64,000 bases of DNA from an uncultured Gammaproteobacteria bacterium (lineage in GTDB: Bacteria > Pseudomonadota > Gammaproteobacteria > Pseudomonadales > Pseudohongiellaceae). The position numbers and the translations under genes are program-made. This document shows, piece after piece, positions 1 to 11,173 of this stretch (its first letter is position 1; each line of letters opens with the position of its first letter). The stretch spans positions 55,599 to 119,598 of the forward strand of contig CAIOZF010000235.1 in NCBI GenBank assembly GCA_903862645.1. The letters are read 5' to 3'. The notes beneath the pieces were generated by a model. That model was given only the letters and a program-made list of their open reading frames with translations, was not told the origin of the DNA and ran no database searches.

Positions 1-663
1 GGCGGACTTCTAACTCATCTGCTTGATGATGGGGTGACGCTGGTGACGACATCGAATGTAGAGCCGGATTTTCTCTATGAGAATGGACTGCAGCGGGAAC
101 GATTTCTGCCTGCCATCGCCCTGCTGAAACGCTACACAGACGTCGTTGAGCTGGGTGGTGGGGTTGACTATCGCCTGCGCAGCCTCCAGCAGGCCAGCAT
201 TTACTACAGCCCACTGGGTGCCGAGGCTGACCGGGAGCTGGCGGCCAGCTTTCGACGGCTGGTGACGGAACACGCTGAGCTGCATTCGGGTGAAATTATT
301 GCAGTGTTGCGGAGACCAATATTGTCGCGCCGGTGTGCAGAGGATGTGGTCTGGTTCGACTTCGCAGAGTTGTGCGGGGGCCCTCGAAGCGCCTACGACT
401 ACATTGAATTGGGCAAGGTTTACCACACGGTTCTGCTTAGCAATGTCCCGCAATTGAAAGCGGAGAATGACGATATGGCACGGCGTTTTGTGAGCATGGT
501 CGATGAGTTCTATGACCGAAATGTAAAGCTGATCATATCTGCTGAGGTACCGCTATTACAGTTATACGATGGGAGTGCCTTGGCATTCGTGTTTGAAAGA
601 ACCAGTAGCCGACTCCTGGAAATGCAATCCCGCGACTACCTTGCCCGCGAGCACAAGGCTTGA
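1..663 (+). CDS. zapE: Cell division protein ZapE (AFG1-like ATPase), 5' truncated by window edge
   Basis: Frame open from base 1 (GGLLTHLLDDGVTLVTTSNVEPDFLYENGLQRERFLPAI...), typical of AFG1/ZapE; sits upstream of rplM. Confidence 0.9.
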   Translation, partial: GGLLTHLLDDGVTLVTTSNVEPDFLYENGLQRERFLPAIALLKRYTDVVELGGGVDYRLRSLQQASIYYSPLGAEADRELAASFRRLVTEHAELHSGEIIAVLRRPILSRRCAEDVVWFDFAELCGGPRSAYDYIELGKVYHTVLLSNVPQLKAENDDMARRFVSMVDEFYDRNVKLIISAEVPLLQLYDGSALAFVFERTSSRLLEMQSRDYLAREHKA

Positions 664-804
664 TTGCTATAGAGTCTGCTGGCTGTGGATGCGGTTTGTG
701 GCACAGGGCTTTGCTATGTTTTTGGCTATTTAGTGCTTGAACAATTGAAGTTGCTTCGGTAGTATTCGCGCTCCTTGAAGACAATGCTCCTTTGGTGAAA
801 GTAA

Positions 805-1233
805 ATGAAGACCTTTATTGCGAAACCGCAGAATGTTGAACACAACTGGCTGTTGCTGGATGCCGAAGGGCTGACTCTGGGCCGCATGGCCGCTGAGATA
901 GCCAGCCGTCTGCGCGGGAAGCACAAGCCAGAGTACACCCCTCACGTTGACACCGGCGATTACATTGTCGTGATCAACGCTGAGAAAGTGACCGTTACCG
1001 GCAAGAAGGAAAAAGACAAGATTTATCATTCCCACTCTGCATTCCCGGGTGGCTTGAAGACAATCGCTTTTGGCAAGCTGATCGACAGAGCGCCCGAGCG
1101 CGTACTTAAGCTGGCGGTTAAGGGTATGTTGCCGCGTACTCCTCTTGGCAGAGCGATGTTTAAGAAACTGAAAGTGTATGCGGGTACAGAGCATCCCCAC
1201 ACTGCACAACAACCGCAAACGCTGACACTGTAA
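805..1233 (+). CDS. rplM: 50S ribosomal protein L13
   Basis: [61 protein letters not shown] is a clear L13. Confidence 0.98.
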   Translation: MKTFIAKPQNVEHNWLLLDAEGLTLGRMAAEIASRLRGKHKPEYTPHVDTGDYIVVINAEKVTVTGKKEKDKIYHSHSAFPGGLKTIAFGKLIDRAPERVLKLAVKGMLPRTPLGRAMFKKLKVYAGTEHPHTAQQPQTLTL

Positions 1234-1252
1234 AGAGGTTCACTGAATAGCT

Positions 1253-1645
1253 ATGTCTACGACACAATATTACGGCACGGGTCGACGCAAAACAGCTACT
1301 GCCCGAGTGTTCCTGACTAAAGGGACTGGCACCATTTCCATCAACAAGCGCACCCTTGATCACTTCTTTGGTCGTGAAGTGGCCCGAATGGTTGTGCTTC
1401 AGCCGCTTGAGCTGGTTGATCTGAAAGACAAATTCGATGTAACCGTAACTGTTAAAGGTGGCGGTTCATTTGGCCAGGCTGGCGCCATTCGTCACGGTAT
1501 CACCCGTGCTCTGATGGAATACGACGGTGAACTTCGTCCTACACTGCGTAAGGCGGGTTTTGTGACTCGTGATGCGCGTGCGGTGGAAAGAAAGAAAGTG
1601 GGTCTGCGCAAGGCGCGCAAGAAGCCACAGTTCTCCAAGCGCTAA
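1253..1645 (+). CDS. rpsI: 30S ribosomal protein S9
   Basis: [16 protein letters not shown]...[15 protein letters not shown]-terminus; follows rplM. Confidence 0.98.
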   Translation: MSTTQYYGTGRRKTATARVFLTKGTGTISINKRTLDHFFGREVARMVVLQPLELVDLKDKFDVTVTVKGGGSFGQAGAIRHGITRALMEYDGELRPTLRKAGFVTRDARAVERKKVGLRKARKKPQFSKR

Positions 1646-1721
1646 TATCGCTGCCTGCTCATGTGGTGAAGATAAAAGCGGTGGTGCTGCAAGGGCTGCC
1701 ACTGCTGTTAAACAAATTTAT

Positions 1722-1760
1722 AAAAGCGCTTTTGCCAATCTGGTGAGGCGCTTTTTTTTT
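1722..1760 (+). terminator. Rho-independent terminator after rplM-rpsI
   Basis: aaaagcgc ... gcgctttttttttt stem followed by T-tract. Confidence 0.7.
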
Positions 1761-1983
1761 GGAAAAAAATAAAAATTTTCCACCTGAATCAATCTGTTGC
1801 CCGTATATTTAGAGGGCTTATGCTTGAAAAAAAGAGAGAACTTCACTACCATTCGCGACATTTGTGAGACCGCTGCATGTCGAGGGGCCAAGGGCTTCTT
1901 GTTTCTAATTTTCTAATCTGGATTCTCTCCTCGTTATGCCCGGAGAGAGTTCTTAACATTGCCAATGCTCAGGAGATAATACG

Positions 1984-2583
1984 GTGAGTGAAGACGGTAC
2001 TGATTCTGGCCGCAGACGATTTTTATTGGGGTCGACCTCGGTTGTAGGGGTTGCCGGAGTGGTGGGGGCCTTAGTGCCTTTTGTCGGATCGTGGAATCCG
2101 AGTGCCAAGGCGCGGGCTGCTGGTGCTGCTGTCAGGATTGACATCAGTCAGGTTGAGGAGGGCGCCATTATGGGGCCGATCCCTGCTTGGCGCGGCAGAC
2201 CGATTTTCATTGTCAGGAGAACAGCTGAGGCGCTGGCAGCACTGCCAGAAGGAGCTGATCGGCTTCAGGATCCAGACTCCACCCAGCCGGAACAGCCAGA
2301 GTACGCAACGAATCTTCACCGCTCACGTGAGCCGGAAGTATTGGTTCTGGTTGGTCTGTGTCCGCATCTTTTCTGTTCACCCACTCCTCATATCGAGTTG
2401 CGTGCTGAGCCGTTCGACGAAAACTGGAAGGGCGGATTTTTCTGTCCTTGTCACGGTTCACGCTTCGATCTGGCTGGCAGGGTTTATCAGGGCTCTCCTG
2501 CTTCACGGAATATGCAAGTGCCGCCCTATTATTACGAGTCAGAGTCAGTCCTTGTAATTGGTGAAGATGGGGTAAATGCATAA
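1984..2583 (+). CDS. petA: Ubiquinol-cytochrome c reductase iron-sulfur (Rieske) subunit
   Basis: TAT-like N-terminus (GRRRFLLGS) and Rieske motifs CPHLFC...CPCHGSRFD; GTG start. Confidence 0.95.
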   Translation: MSEDGTDSGRRRFLLGSTSVVGVAGVVGALVPFVGSWNPSAKARAAGAAVRIDISQVEEGAIMGPIPAWRGRPIFIVRRTAEALAALPEGADRLQDPDSTQPEQPEYATNLHRSREPEVLVLVGLCPHLFCSPTPHIELRAEPFDENWKGGFFCPCHGSRFDLAGRVYQGSPASRNMQVPPYYYESESVLVIGEDGVNA

Positions 2584-4589
2584 TGAGCGCATCGAATAAG
2601 CCTGGTTTGATAGTGTCCGCACTGGTTGGTCTCAGAGACTGGACCAACGAGCGCCTTGCAATTGTGCCTGCGTGGGAACAGCACATGAGCAAGTACTATG
2701 CGCCGAAAAACTTCAACGTCTGGTATTTCTTCGGAGTCCTGTCACTGGTGGTGCTGGTAATGCAGTTGCTGACCGGTGTTTGGCTCACCATGAGTTACAC
2801 CAATAGCGCAGAGGCAGCGTTTGCTTCTGTCGAATACATTATGCGTGACGTGGAATGGGGTTGGTTATTGCGATATCTGCACTCCACCGGCGCCTCAGCG
2901 TTCTTCATTGTCGTGTATTTGCACATGTTCCGTGGCCTGATGTACGGCTCCTACAAGAAGCCGAGGGAGCTGGTCTGGGTCTTCGGTATGGCCATTTATC
3001 TGGTGCTTGTCATCGAAGGCTTCATGGGCTACGTGCTGCCGTGGGGTCAGATGTCCTACTGGGGTGCGAACGTAATCGTATCACTGGTCGGTGCGATCCC
3101 TGTGATAGGTGAAGATCTGTTGGTATGGGTGCGCGGTGACTACCTGATCTCCGGTGCCACGTTGAACCGTTTCTTCGCGCTGCATGTCGTTGCTCTACCG
3201 ATCGTACTGCTGGCTCTGGTTGTGTTGCACATCTTGGCGCTGCACGAAGTAGGCTCCAATAACCCGGACGGTATCGATATCAAGAAGAACAAGGGCCCGG
3301 ACGGTATTCCTCTAGATGGTATTCCATTCCATCCCTACTACACGGTGCATGATCTGGTCGGTGTCACGGTATTCTTTTTTGTGTTCTGCTTTGTTGTGTT
3401 CTTCGTGCCTGAAATGGGCGGCTATTTCCTTGAGCACGCCAACTTCCAGGAAGCAAATCCGCTACTGACTCCTGAGCACGTGCCTCCAGTCTGGTACTAC
3501 ACTCCTTTTTACTCCATGCTGCGCGCCGTGACGGTGCCATTGTTCGGCATTGATGCGAAGTTCTGGGGTCTGATCGTAATGTTCGGTGCCATCGCTATCC
3601 TGTTCGTGTTGCCTTGGCTTGACCGCAGTCCGGTGAGATCAATGCGTTACAAAGGCTGGGGAAGCAGAATAGGACTGCTCGCATTCATCGTGAGCTTCCT
3701 GATTTTGGGTGTACTGGGCACGATGTCGGTCAGCCCCGCGCGTACAGCGCTGGCGCAGATTATGACGGTCGTCTACTTCGGTTTCTTTTTCCTGATGCCA
3801 TGGTTCACAGCGAAGGAAAAGACTCTACCTGAGCCTTCTCGTGTTACCGGCCGCTGGATCACCTGGAAGCAAATGATCATTACTCTGGCGCTGCTGGCTG
3901 CGCTGGTGGTACTGCCTCTGAAGGCGGTCGGTGCGGAAGCCAACGTCGAGCTTGATCACGTGGAATTGGACGTGACCAATCAGGAGTCTCTGCAGACCGG
4001 TTTCAAGTACTACATGAGCTACTGTGCCGGTTGTCACTCGTTGCAGTACGCCCGTTATGAGCGCACTGCCAACGACCTTGGCATCCCCATAGATTTGGTG
4101 TTGGATAACATCATATTCAATGATCACCAGATTGGTGACCTGATGGAGAACTCCATGTCGGTCGATAACGCCAAGAACTGGTTCGGTGCGTCGCCGCCAG
4201 ATCTGACGTTGATTGCTCGAGTGCGCAGCCCTGATTGGTTGTACACCTATCTGCGTTCGTTCTATGCCGACTCTTCTCGTCCCTGGGGAGTCAACAACTC
4301 CGTGTTCCCGAATGTCGGTATGCCGAACGTGATGCATGAACTGCAAGGGGATGTTGTTTGTCAGGGTGAAGCCGGACACTGCGAGCTGGAGAATGTCGCA
4401 GGCACTGGTTCGATGACCCCGGAAGAGTTCGATTCGACCGTCGCTGATATGGTGAACTTCCTGTACTACATTGGCGAGCCAATGCGTGCAGAGCGTCAGA
4501 ACATGGGCTTTTACGTCCTTGGATTTCTGGCGATTCTGTTTGTGTTCGCGACCTTGCTGAATCGTGAGTATTGGAAAAAGATTCATTAA
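2583..4589 (+). CDS. Cytochrome b / cytochrome c1 fusion of the bc1 complex (FbcH-like polyprotein)
   Basis: 668-aa single ORF: N-terminal cytochrome b (residues about 1-420), then an internal signal-like helix (MIITLALLAALVVLPLKAVGAEA) and cytochrome c1 with CAGCH haem motif and C-terminal TM; ATG overlaps the petA stop. Confidence 0.93.
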   Translation: MSASNKPGLIVSALVGLRDWTNERLAIVPAWEQHMSKYYAPKNFNVWYFFGVLSLVVLVMQLLTGVWLTMSYTNSAEAAFASVEYIMRDVEWGWLLRYLHSTGASAFFIVVYLHMFRGLMYGSYKKPRELVWVFGMAIYLVLVIEGFMGYVLPWGQMSYWGANVIVSLVGAIPVIGEDLLVWVRGDYLISGATLNRFFALHVVALPIVLLALVVLHILALHEVGSNNPDGIDIKKNKGPDGIPLDGIPFHPYYTVHDLVGVTVFFFVFCFVVFFVPEMGGYFLEHANFQEANPLLTPEHVPPVWYYTPFYSMLRAVTVPLFGIDAKFWGLIVMFGAIAILFVLPWLDRSPVRSMRYKGWGSRIGLLAFIVSFLILGVLGTMSVSPARTALAQIMTVVYFGFFFLMPWFTAKEKTLPEPSRVTGRWITWKQMIITLALLAALVVLPLKAVGAEANVELDHVELDVTNQESLQTGFKYYMSYCAGCHSLQYARYERTANDLGIPIDLVLDNIIFNDHQIGDLMENSMSVDNAKNWFGASPPDLTLIARVRSPDWLYTYLRSFYADSSRPWGVNNSVFPNVGMPNVMHELQGDVVCQGEAGHCELENVAGTGSMTPEEFDSTVADMVNFLYYIGEPMRAERQNMGFYVLGFLAILFVFATLLNREYWKKIH

Positions 4590-4636
4590 TCAGCGATTGA
4601 TGAAAGTCAGCAAATCCGAAAATTGAGGTTGAGAGT

Positions 4637-5269
4637 ATGGGTGTGGTCGCAAAACGTTCTTCAATGACGTTCTATTCCGATGGTGCTAGTCAGTACAGTC
4701 ATCGTGTGAGAATAGTGTTGGCCGAGAAGGGAGTAACGGTCGAGACTATCGACGTTGATCCGGACAGAAAGCCTGAGGACCTCGCGTCTCTCAACCCCTA
4801 CAACAGTCTGCCAACACTAGTTGATCGTGATCTTGTGCTCTATGAAGCCAACATCATGATGGAATACCTGGATGAGCGCTTTCCTCATCCGCCACTGTTT
4901 CCTGTATACCCAGTAGCCAGGGCACAGAGTCGTCTCTGGATGTTCCGCATTCAGCGCGACTGGTGTGCTCTGGTCGATTTCATCATGACGGGGAAAGGAA
5001 CTCCGGCAGAGCTGGACAAGGCGCGCAAGGAGCTGAAGGAGAGCCTGACGTCGATTGCACCGATCTTCTCCGAAAAACCCTATTTTATGAGTGACGAATT
5101 CACTATCGTGGATTGTTGCGTGACGCCTATTCTCTGGCGTCTGCCCGCAATGGGTATCGAGCTCTCCGATTCGAAGGCCCTGCAGCCCTTGCTGGAGTAT
5201 CGTGCGCGCTTGTTCACGCGTGATTCCGTGCGAGCTAGTCTGTCGGAACAGGAAAGGGAGATGGTTTGA
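4637..5269 (+). CDS. sspA: Stringent starvation protein A (GST-like)
   Basis: [33 protein letters not shown]; followed by sspB. Confidence 0.95.
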   Translation: MGVVAKRSSMTFYSDGASQYSHRVRIVLAEKGVTVETIDVDPDRKPEDLASLNPYNSLPTLVDRDLVLYEANIMMEYLDERFPHPPLFPVYPVARAQSRLWMFRIQRDWCALVDFIMTGKGTPAELDKARKELKESLTSIAPIFSEKPYFMSDEFTIVDCCVTPILWRLPAMGIELSDSKALQPLLEYRARLFTRDSVRASLSEQEREMV

Positions 5270-5320
5270 CGGTATCAAGGTGCAGTGTCCCGCAGGTGAT
5301 AGTCCTAATTGGTACATAGC

Positions 5321-5743
5321 ATGACTATGACATCCAGCCGTCCTTACATTCTTCGGGCACTCTATGAGTGGATCGTGGAGAATGGCTGCACTCCCTACAT
5401 CCTTGTCAATGCCTTTGGTCCCGGTGTCAGGGTGCCACAAGAGCATGTCAAGGATGGACAAATTATCCTCAATATTTCGCCTTCTGCTGTTAATGGCTTG
5501 CGCATCATGGATGAAGCAATTGATTTCAGTGGCAGATTTGCAGGCATTCCGACGCCGGTCTATGTGCCAGTCGGCTCTGTAATGGGGATATATGCTCGCG
5601 AGAATGGACAGGGCATGGTCTTCGAGCCTGAGAAATCTCAGCCTCAGCCGCCCGTTCCTCCCGCGCCGCAGCCAGTTGGAAGTGCCGGGAAGTCTACTTC
5701 CAAAGAGACGACCAAACGCCCTACGCTGCGAGTCGTTAAATAG
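5321..5743 (+). CDS. sspB: ClpXP protease specificity-enhancing factor SspB
   Basis: SSRPYILRALYEWIVENGCTPYILVNA...; ATG at 5321 preferred over the upstream TTG at 5309. Confidence 0.95.
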   Translation: MTMTSSRPYILRALYEWIVENGCTPYILVNAFGPGVRVPQEHVKDGQIILNISPSAVNGLRIMDEAIDFSGRFAGIPTPVYVPVGSVMGIYARENGQGMVFEPEKSQPQPPVPPAPQPVGSAGKSTSKETTKRPTLRVVK

Positions 5744-5831
5744 CTCACTAGGCTTTCAATTGATGTGACCGTTTCAGGATCAATCGCCGCACTCTGGGCG
5801 ACAGATCCTCAGAGGGCCGGCTCTTCGGATG

Positions 5832-7018
<1,187 letters not shown>

Positions 7019-7119
7019 CTAGCCTGCTGAAACTGGCCGCCATTTTACTTTAATTTTCTGAACTGTACATGAATCAGCGAGCGAATTGGGCCGAAACCTC
7101 TAGAGCGCATCGGCTCACG

Positions 7120-7503
7120 CTAACCCAGCTCAAATGCTCCTTGAATCCAATCGAACTGAAGTGATTGATCGGAATCTCCGGGAGATATTCCCAGGATGTC
7201 AAAGCGGCAGGGAATGCGATTGGTCAGACGCAGAGCGCTCAGGTAGCATTGTGCGGTTTTCCATAGCTTGCGCTGTTTGCGGTAATTGACGCTCTCGACG
7301 GCGGAGCCAAAAGCGCTGGATCTGCGATAGCGTACCTCTACAAAAACCAACTCCCTGGTAGTGCGCATGATCAGATCAATCTCACCGAGTTTGCATTGAT
7401 AATTCATGCACACCAATTGCAGGCCTTGTTCTGCGAGATATTGTGCAGCCACTTTTTCCTGCTGTTCGCCAAAGGCACGCGGGCCCCTTGAGAAATTTGT
7501 CAT
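7120..7503 (-). CDS. yraN: YraN family protein (UPF0102, predicted endonuclease fold)
   Basis: GEQQEKVAAQYLAEQGLQLVCMNYQCKLGEIDLIM...LVFVEVRYR. Confidence 0.92.
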   Translation of the reverse strand: MTNFSRGPRAFGEQQEKVAAQYLAEQGLQLVCMNYQCKLGEIDLIMRTTRELVFVEVRYRRSSAFGSAVESVNYRKQRKLWKTAQCYLSALRLTNRIPCRFDILGISPGDSDQSLQFDWIQGAFELG

Positions 7504-7566
7504 CAGTTCACATCCAATGTGAGGCCGAAGGGAAACTACTTTCTGAGTATAGCAGTCAGCTGAAAA

Positions 7567-9399
7567 TCAGCGTGGCAGGACGCTGGCGACACCGTTGACG
7601 ATGACGGCATTGCTGAGTTCGCGGCGGATACCGCCATCGGGTTTCATTGTCAGAACTCCTGTGGCACCACTGATGCGGGTATAAGGGAACCGGCGCAACT
7701 GTTCCAGGCGCAGATAGAGCCTGAAACTATCGACGCCCATGGCGCGCAGACGCTGTATCGGACCCGAGGCGGCAGCCCAGGTTGCAGTGGCGTTCTGCTT
7801 GAGAGGATCGCTATCGCTGAGTATCCAGGGAGCATCGTTGAAAACGATACCATTCAGGTCGCGGTTGGCGGTTGGACTGCTGCCAGCGTCAAAAATGGAC
7901 GGCATCGCGTAAACTGGAACATCCCCCGCGAAGTGGAACGACAAGGTTGGTTTGATCTGGCGACCTTCTGAGGGGTTTGCCAGCAGAAAGATGAAATCCA
8001 CATCCTGCCGTCTTCTTGGTACAAACTGAATGGTGCTGCGTGGGATCAGATTCCTGATTCTGGCGGCCCGCGCTTCACTGGCGTCGATACTGAAAAGTCT
8101 TTTCACCATCGGGGAATATTCACTTGCGCTTCCAAAAGTGTCGACGGAGACGATCTGGCCGCCCAGTGCTGTCCAGTAATTGATGAAGGTGTCCTGAATG
8201 CGCTGATAGTCTTCTCCTGTGGGCGTGAGTACCGCAGCGTTGCGATGACCTTCTTTCCAGGCGGTATCGGCTGCCTGCATGATCTCGTCCTCGGGAGCCA
8301 GCCCGAACTGGTAAAGACCTGCCGGAGCCCCGCCTCCCAGATCGCCATAGTTCAGGGCCAGGGTCGGGACGGGCATTGGATCGCTGGATCTCTGCATTCT
8401 GCGCACAGCGTCCTTAAGTAACGGCCCAATGATCATGTTGACGCCATCCGCCACGGCCTGGTCATAAAGCGCCATTACGTCAGTGCGGAAACTGCTGTCG
8501 TAAATATGGACCTGCGGGACGTCATGACCGTTGGAGATTGCGTCATAGTACGCGCTAAGAAAACCTTCGCTGATGGCTTTGCCGAGAGGCTCCTGAATGG
8601 GCAACACCAGGGCAATCTCGCGGGGGCGCTGTTCCCAGATGTCATAGATGATGCTCAAGCCATCCGGCAGACGCGCCGAAGCGCGATGTTGGTTCCAGGT
8701 ATTACGCCACTGATCAATGGCGCTCATCTGGGTCTGCAGGTTGTATTGATTGGAATTGACCAGTCGCAGTAGTTCGAGCCAGCCGCGCAGTTCATAAGAC
8801 TCAACATTGTTGCCTGCGCTGGTCAGCGCGCCAGTAGGGGCGTTGGAGAGCACTTCCCAGATTGCATTGTTGTTGGCTTGCAGTTCCTCGCCTTCAATCT
8901 GTGGCGAAAGCTCGATTCGCTCGCGCACAGCAGCGAAGTGTTGTCCTGATTTGAAGAGGCTGTCCGCGCGTAATTGCCGCAGCGTGATCTGCTGCTCCCG
9001 CGTGAGAGTGCTCAGCGGCACCAATGGTGTTGAGCTCAGTATTTCCAACGCGGCGGTTGATTCTCCTCGCAACTGGGCCAGCAAGGCGCGGGCGAAGGCC
9101 TGTCTGACCTGCAGTGGCTGGGGAAGCGTTGCTATCTGCACCGCCGAGAGTTGGCTTTCAGCTTCTTCCAATCTGCCAGCTTCAAACAGGAGGTCTACCG
9201 CATCCAGCAAATAGTCCTCTGCCTCCGGGGAGGGACTGCTGCGCGCCAATAGCAGAAGTGCATCAATTGGATTGTCGGGAACTGCCAGTGTCACTGCCTC
9301 TGCAGGCTCAACAGGCTCTAGTTGAGGTGCCGTGCCCGAACAGGCGGCCAGCAACAGAAGAAGGAATAGTGGCACTGCACGTTGCGCCAGAGACGTCAT
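7567..9399 (-). CDS. lpoA: Penicillin-binding protein activator LpoA (lipoprotein)
   Basis: Lipobox LLLLAAC, periplasmic-binding-like LppC/LpoA domain, position between yraN and rsmI; ATG at 9399 preferred because it directly precedes the signal peptide. Confidence 0.88.
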   Translation of the reverse strand: MTSLAQRAVPLFLLLLLAACSGTAPQLEPVEPAEAVTLAVPDNPIDALLLLARSSPSPEAEDYLLDAVDLLFEAGRLEEAESQLSAVQIATLPQPLQVRQAFARALLAQLRGESTAALEILSSTPLVPLSTLTREQQITLRQLRADSLFKSGQHFAAVRERIELSPQIEGEELQANNNAIWEVLSNAPTGALTSAGNNVESYELRGWLELLRLVNSNQYNLQTQMSAIDQWRNTWNQHRASARLPDGLSIIYDIWEQRPREIALVLPIQEPLGKAISEGFLSAYYDAISNGHDVPQVHIYDSSFRTDVMALYDQAVADGVNMIIGPLLKDAVRRMQRSSDPMPVPTLALNYGDLGGGAPAGLYQFGLAPEDEIMQAADTAWKEGHRNAAVLTPTGEDYQRIQDTFINYWTALGGQIVSVDTFGSASEYSPMVKRLFSIDASEARAARIRNLIPRSTIQFVPRRRQDVDFIFLLANPSEGRQIKPTLSFHFAGDVPVYAMPSIFDAGSSPTANRDLNGIVFNDAPWILSDSDPLKQNATATWAAASGPIQRLRAMGVDSFRLYLRLEQLRRFPYTRISGATGVLTMKPDGGIRRELSNAVIVNGVASVLPR

Positions 9400-9590
9400 G
9401 CAAGGTCTTCGAGGTGAGCGTTTGAGCAACATTGGCTGGCATGACATGGCGACGTAATCGGGCTGAGAAGCTTATTACAGATACCTAATGTGAGCAACAC
9501 GGCCACTGGCATGCGCCTGATCTGGCGGATGTGTATACTGCCCGCTCACTTGCATTGCCTCGATCAGTCTCATCAGGAGTCTCCAAAACC

Positions 9591-10451
9591 ATGTCGGAAA
9601 ATAGCCAGTCCAAGGCGTCGCTTTATATCGTCGCTACCCCAATCGGGAATCTGGCCGACATGACGGGTCGAGCGATCGAGATTCTCAAGTCGGTGGATCT
9701 AATCGCTGCCGAAGATACCCGCCATAGCGGCCGTCTGCTGCAGCATTTCGGCATCGGCACAAGAATGATGTCGTATCACGACTTCAGCGAGGATTACCGG
9801 GTCGATAGTCTGCTGGAGAAATTGTCGAGCGGCCTGTCGGTGGCGCTGATTTCCGATGCAGGTACACCCTTGATTTCAGACCCAGGTTATCGTCTGGTAG
9901 TGCGAGCCCGTGCAGCAGGAATCACAGTAGTGCCTGTACCCGGCGTGTGTGCATTGACCACTGCACTGAGCGTGGCCGGCCTGCCCAGCGATCGTTTCGC
10001 ATTTGAGGGGTTTGTATCCTCCAAACGCGCGGCCAGAGTCAAGCAGTTTGAAGAATGGTTGCCGGAGGCCAGGACCATGATTTTCTATGAGTCTCCGCAT
10101 CGCATTCTGGAGTGTGTGGAAGATATGCTGACTGTCTTCGGCCCTGATCGTCATGTCGTGCTGTGTCGCGAGCTGACCAAGACTTTCGAGACCATTCATG
10201 GTGATAATCTTGGTGACCTGCTGCCCTGGATGCAAAATGACAGCAATCAGCAGCGTGGTGAGTTTGTTGTCTTGATCAAGGGGGCAGAAGCACCAAAAAG
10301 TGAGGAAGTGGATGCCGAAGCATTGCGCGTTCTGGCAATACTTCTGGAAGATTTATCGGTGAAACAAGCGGCCTCATTGGCCGCCCGTATCACTGGAGTT
10401 AAGAAGAATCTGCTCTATCAAAGAGCCCTGCAGGGCGTTATGGCTTCCTGA
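9591..10451 (+). CDS. rsmI: 16S rRNA (cytidine(1402)-2'-O)-methyltransferase RsmI
   Basis: SLYIVATPIGNLADMTGRAIEILKSVDLIAAEDTRHSGRLL; ATG at 9591 preferred. Confidence 0.96.
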   Translation: MSENSQSKASLYIVATPIGNLADMTGRAIEILKSVDLIAAEDTRHSGRLLQHFGIGTRMMSYHDFSEDYRVDSLLEKLSSGLSVALISDAGTPLISDPGYRLVVRARAAGITVVPVPGVCALTTALSVAGLPSDRFAFEGFVSSKRAARVKQFEEWLPEARTMIFYESPHRILECVEDMLTVFGPDRHVVLCRELTKTFETIHGDNLGDLLPWMQNDSNQQRGEFVVLIKGAEAPKSEEVDAEALRVLAILLEDLSVKQAASLAARITGVKKNLLYQRALQGVMAS

Positions 10452-10788
10452 CCCACTGACCTGGGCTGGCCTCAACGAAGTTGCCCGCGCCGGTGTTTTC
10501 CAAGGCTCGGGTGAAAGCCAGTTTGGCGACATCCTGGACGGAGATATTGTTTTCTTGGGCGATCTGCTCGTAACGTGCTTTGCGCTGCGCGTTAACGCTA
10601 TCAACCAGAGCTGCGACATCGGCAGGCACGTTGCTGTGCACCAGGCCGATGTAGCCATCCTGTTTCTCGCCGATCTGTCCCGCCGTCTTGGCTTCGTCCA
10701 ATGTCGCGGCGAAGGCGCCGCCCACTCCAAGTAACATCAGCAACAGGCTGAAGCTAAAAATCTTGCCGAATTTCTTTGCCAATTTCAT
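10438..10788 (-). CDS. ydbL: YdbL family (DUF1318) periplasmic protein
   Basis: Signal peptide, then LDEAKTAGQIGEKQDGYIGLV..VNAQRKARYEQIAQENNISVQDVAKLA; next to ynbE and ydbH. Confidence 0.85.
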   Translation of the reverse strand: MKLAKKFGKIFSFSLLLMLLGVGGAFAATLDEAKTAGQIGEKQDGYIGLVHSNVPADVAALVDSVNAQRKARYEQIAQENNISVQDVAKLAFTRALENTGAGNFVEASPGQWVRKP

Positions 10789-10802
10789 GAATTTGTCTCC
10801 GC

Positions 10803-10994
10803 TTAGAATAGACCACTGTCTTCGTCGAACATGTCATCCAGCTCCCGCTCTACCTTTACCCGAATTTCGTGTTCAATACGCACATTCAGATTGATAGTGA
10901 TGGGCTCGTTGGGCATCGCGACTTGTACAGTTGGGGTGCAGGCAAAGAGCCCCGTCAGGAGCGCGAACGCAAAGCTTAGGGTTCTAATCTGCAT
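10803..10994 (-). CDS. ynbE: YnbE family small lipoprotein
   Basis: Start at 10994 (MQIRTLSFAFALLTGLFACTPTVQVAMPNEPITINLNVRIEHEIRVKVERELDDMF), typical YnbE. Confidence 0.85.
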   Translation of the reverse strand: MQIRTLSFAFALLTGLFACTPTVQVAMPNEPITINLNVRIEHEIRVKVERELDDMFDEDSGLF

Positions 10995-11173
10995 AATGTT
11001 CTCGTTTCGGTTTGCCAAATTTGTGTTTGCCAAAGGAGTTGGTGCCTTGTCGGAATGATCGACTCTGATGACACCATGGTCTGCACTATAGCAGACCAAA
11101 CTGAATCCAGACTGAATTTCGCCGCAGACAGGCGACCCTTCTGTTGTTTGGTCCTGCAAAGTTTGGCCTGTGT

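Noticed and set aside
3825-4586. 253-aa minus-strand ORF opposite the cytochrome c1 part
   Set aside because: The + frame carries the haem motif and continuous c1 sequence; the antisense frame has none.
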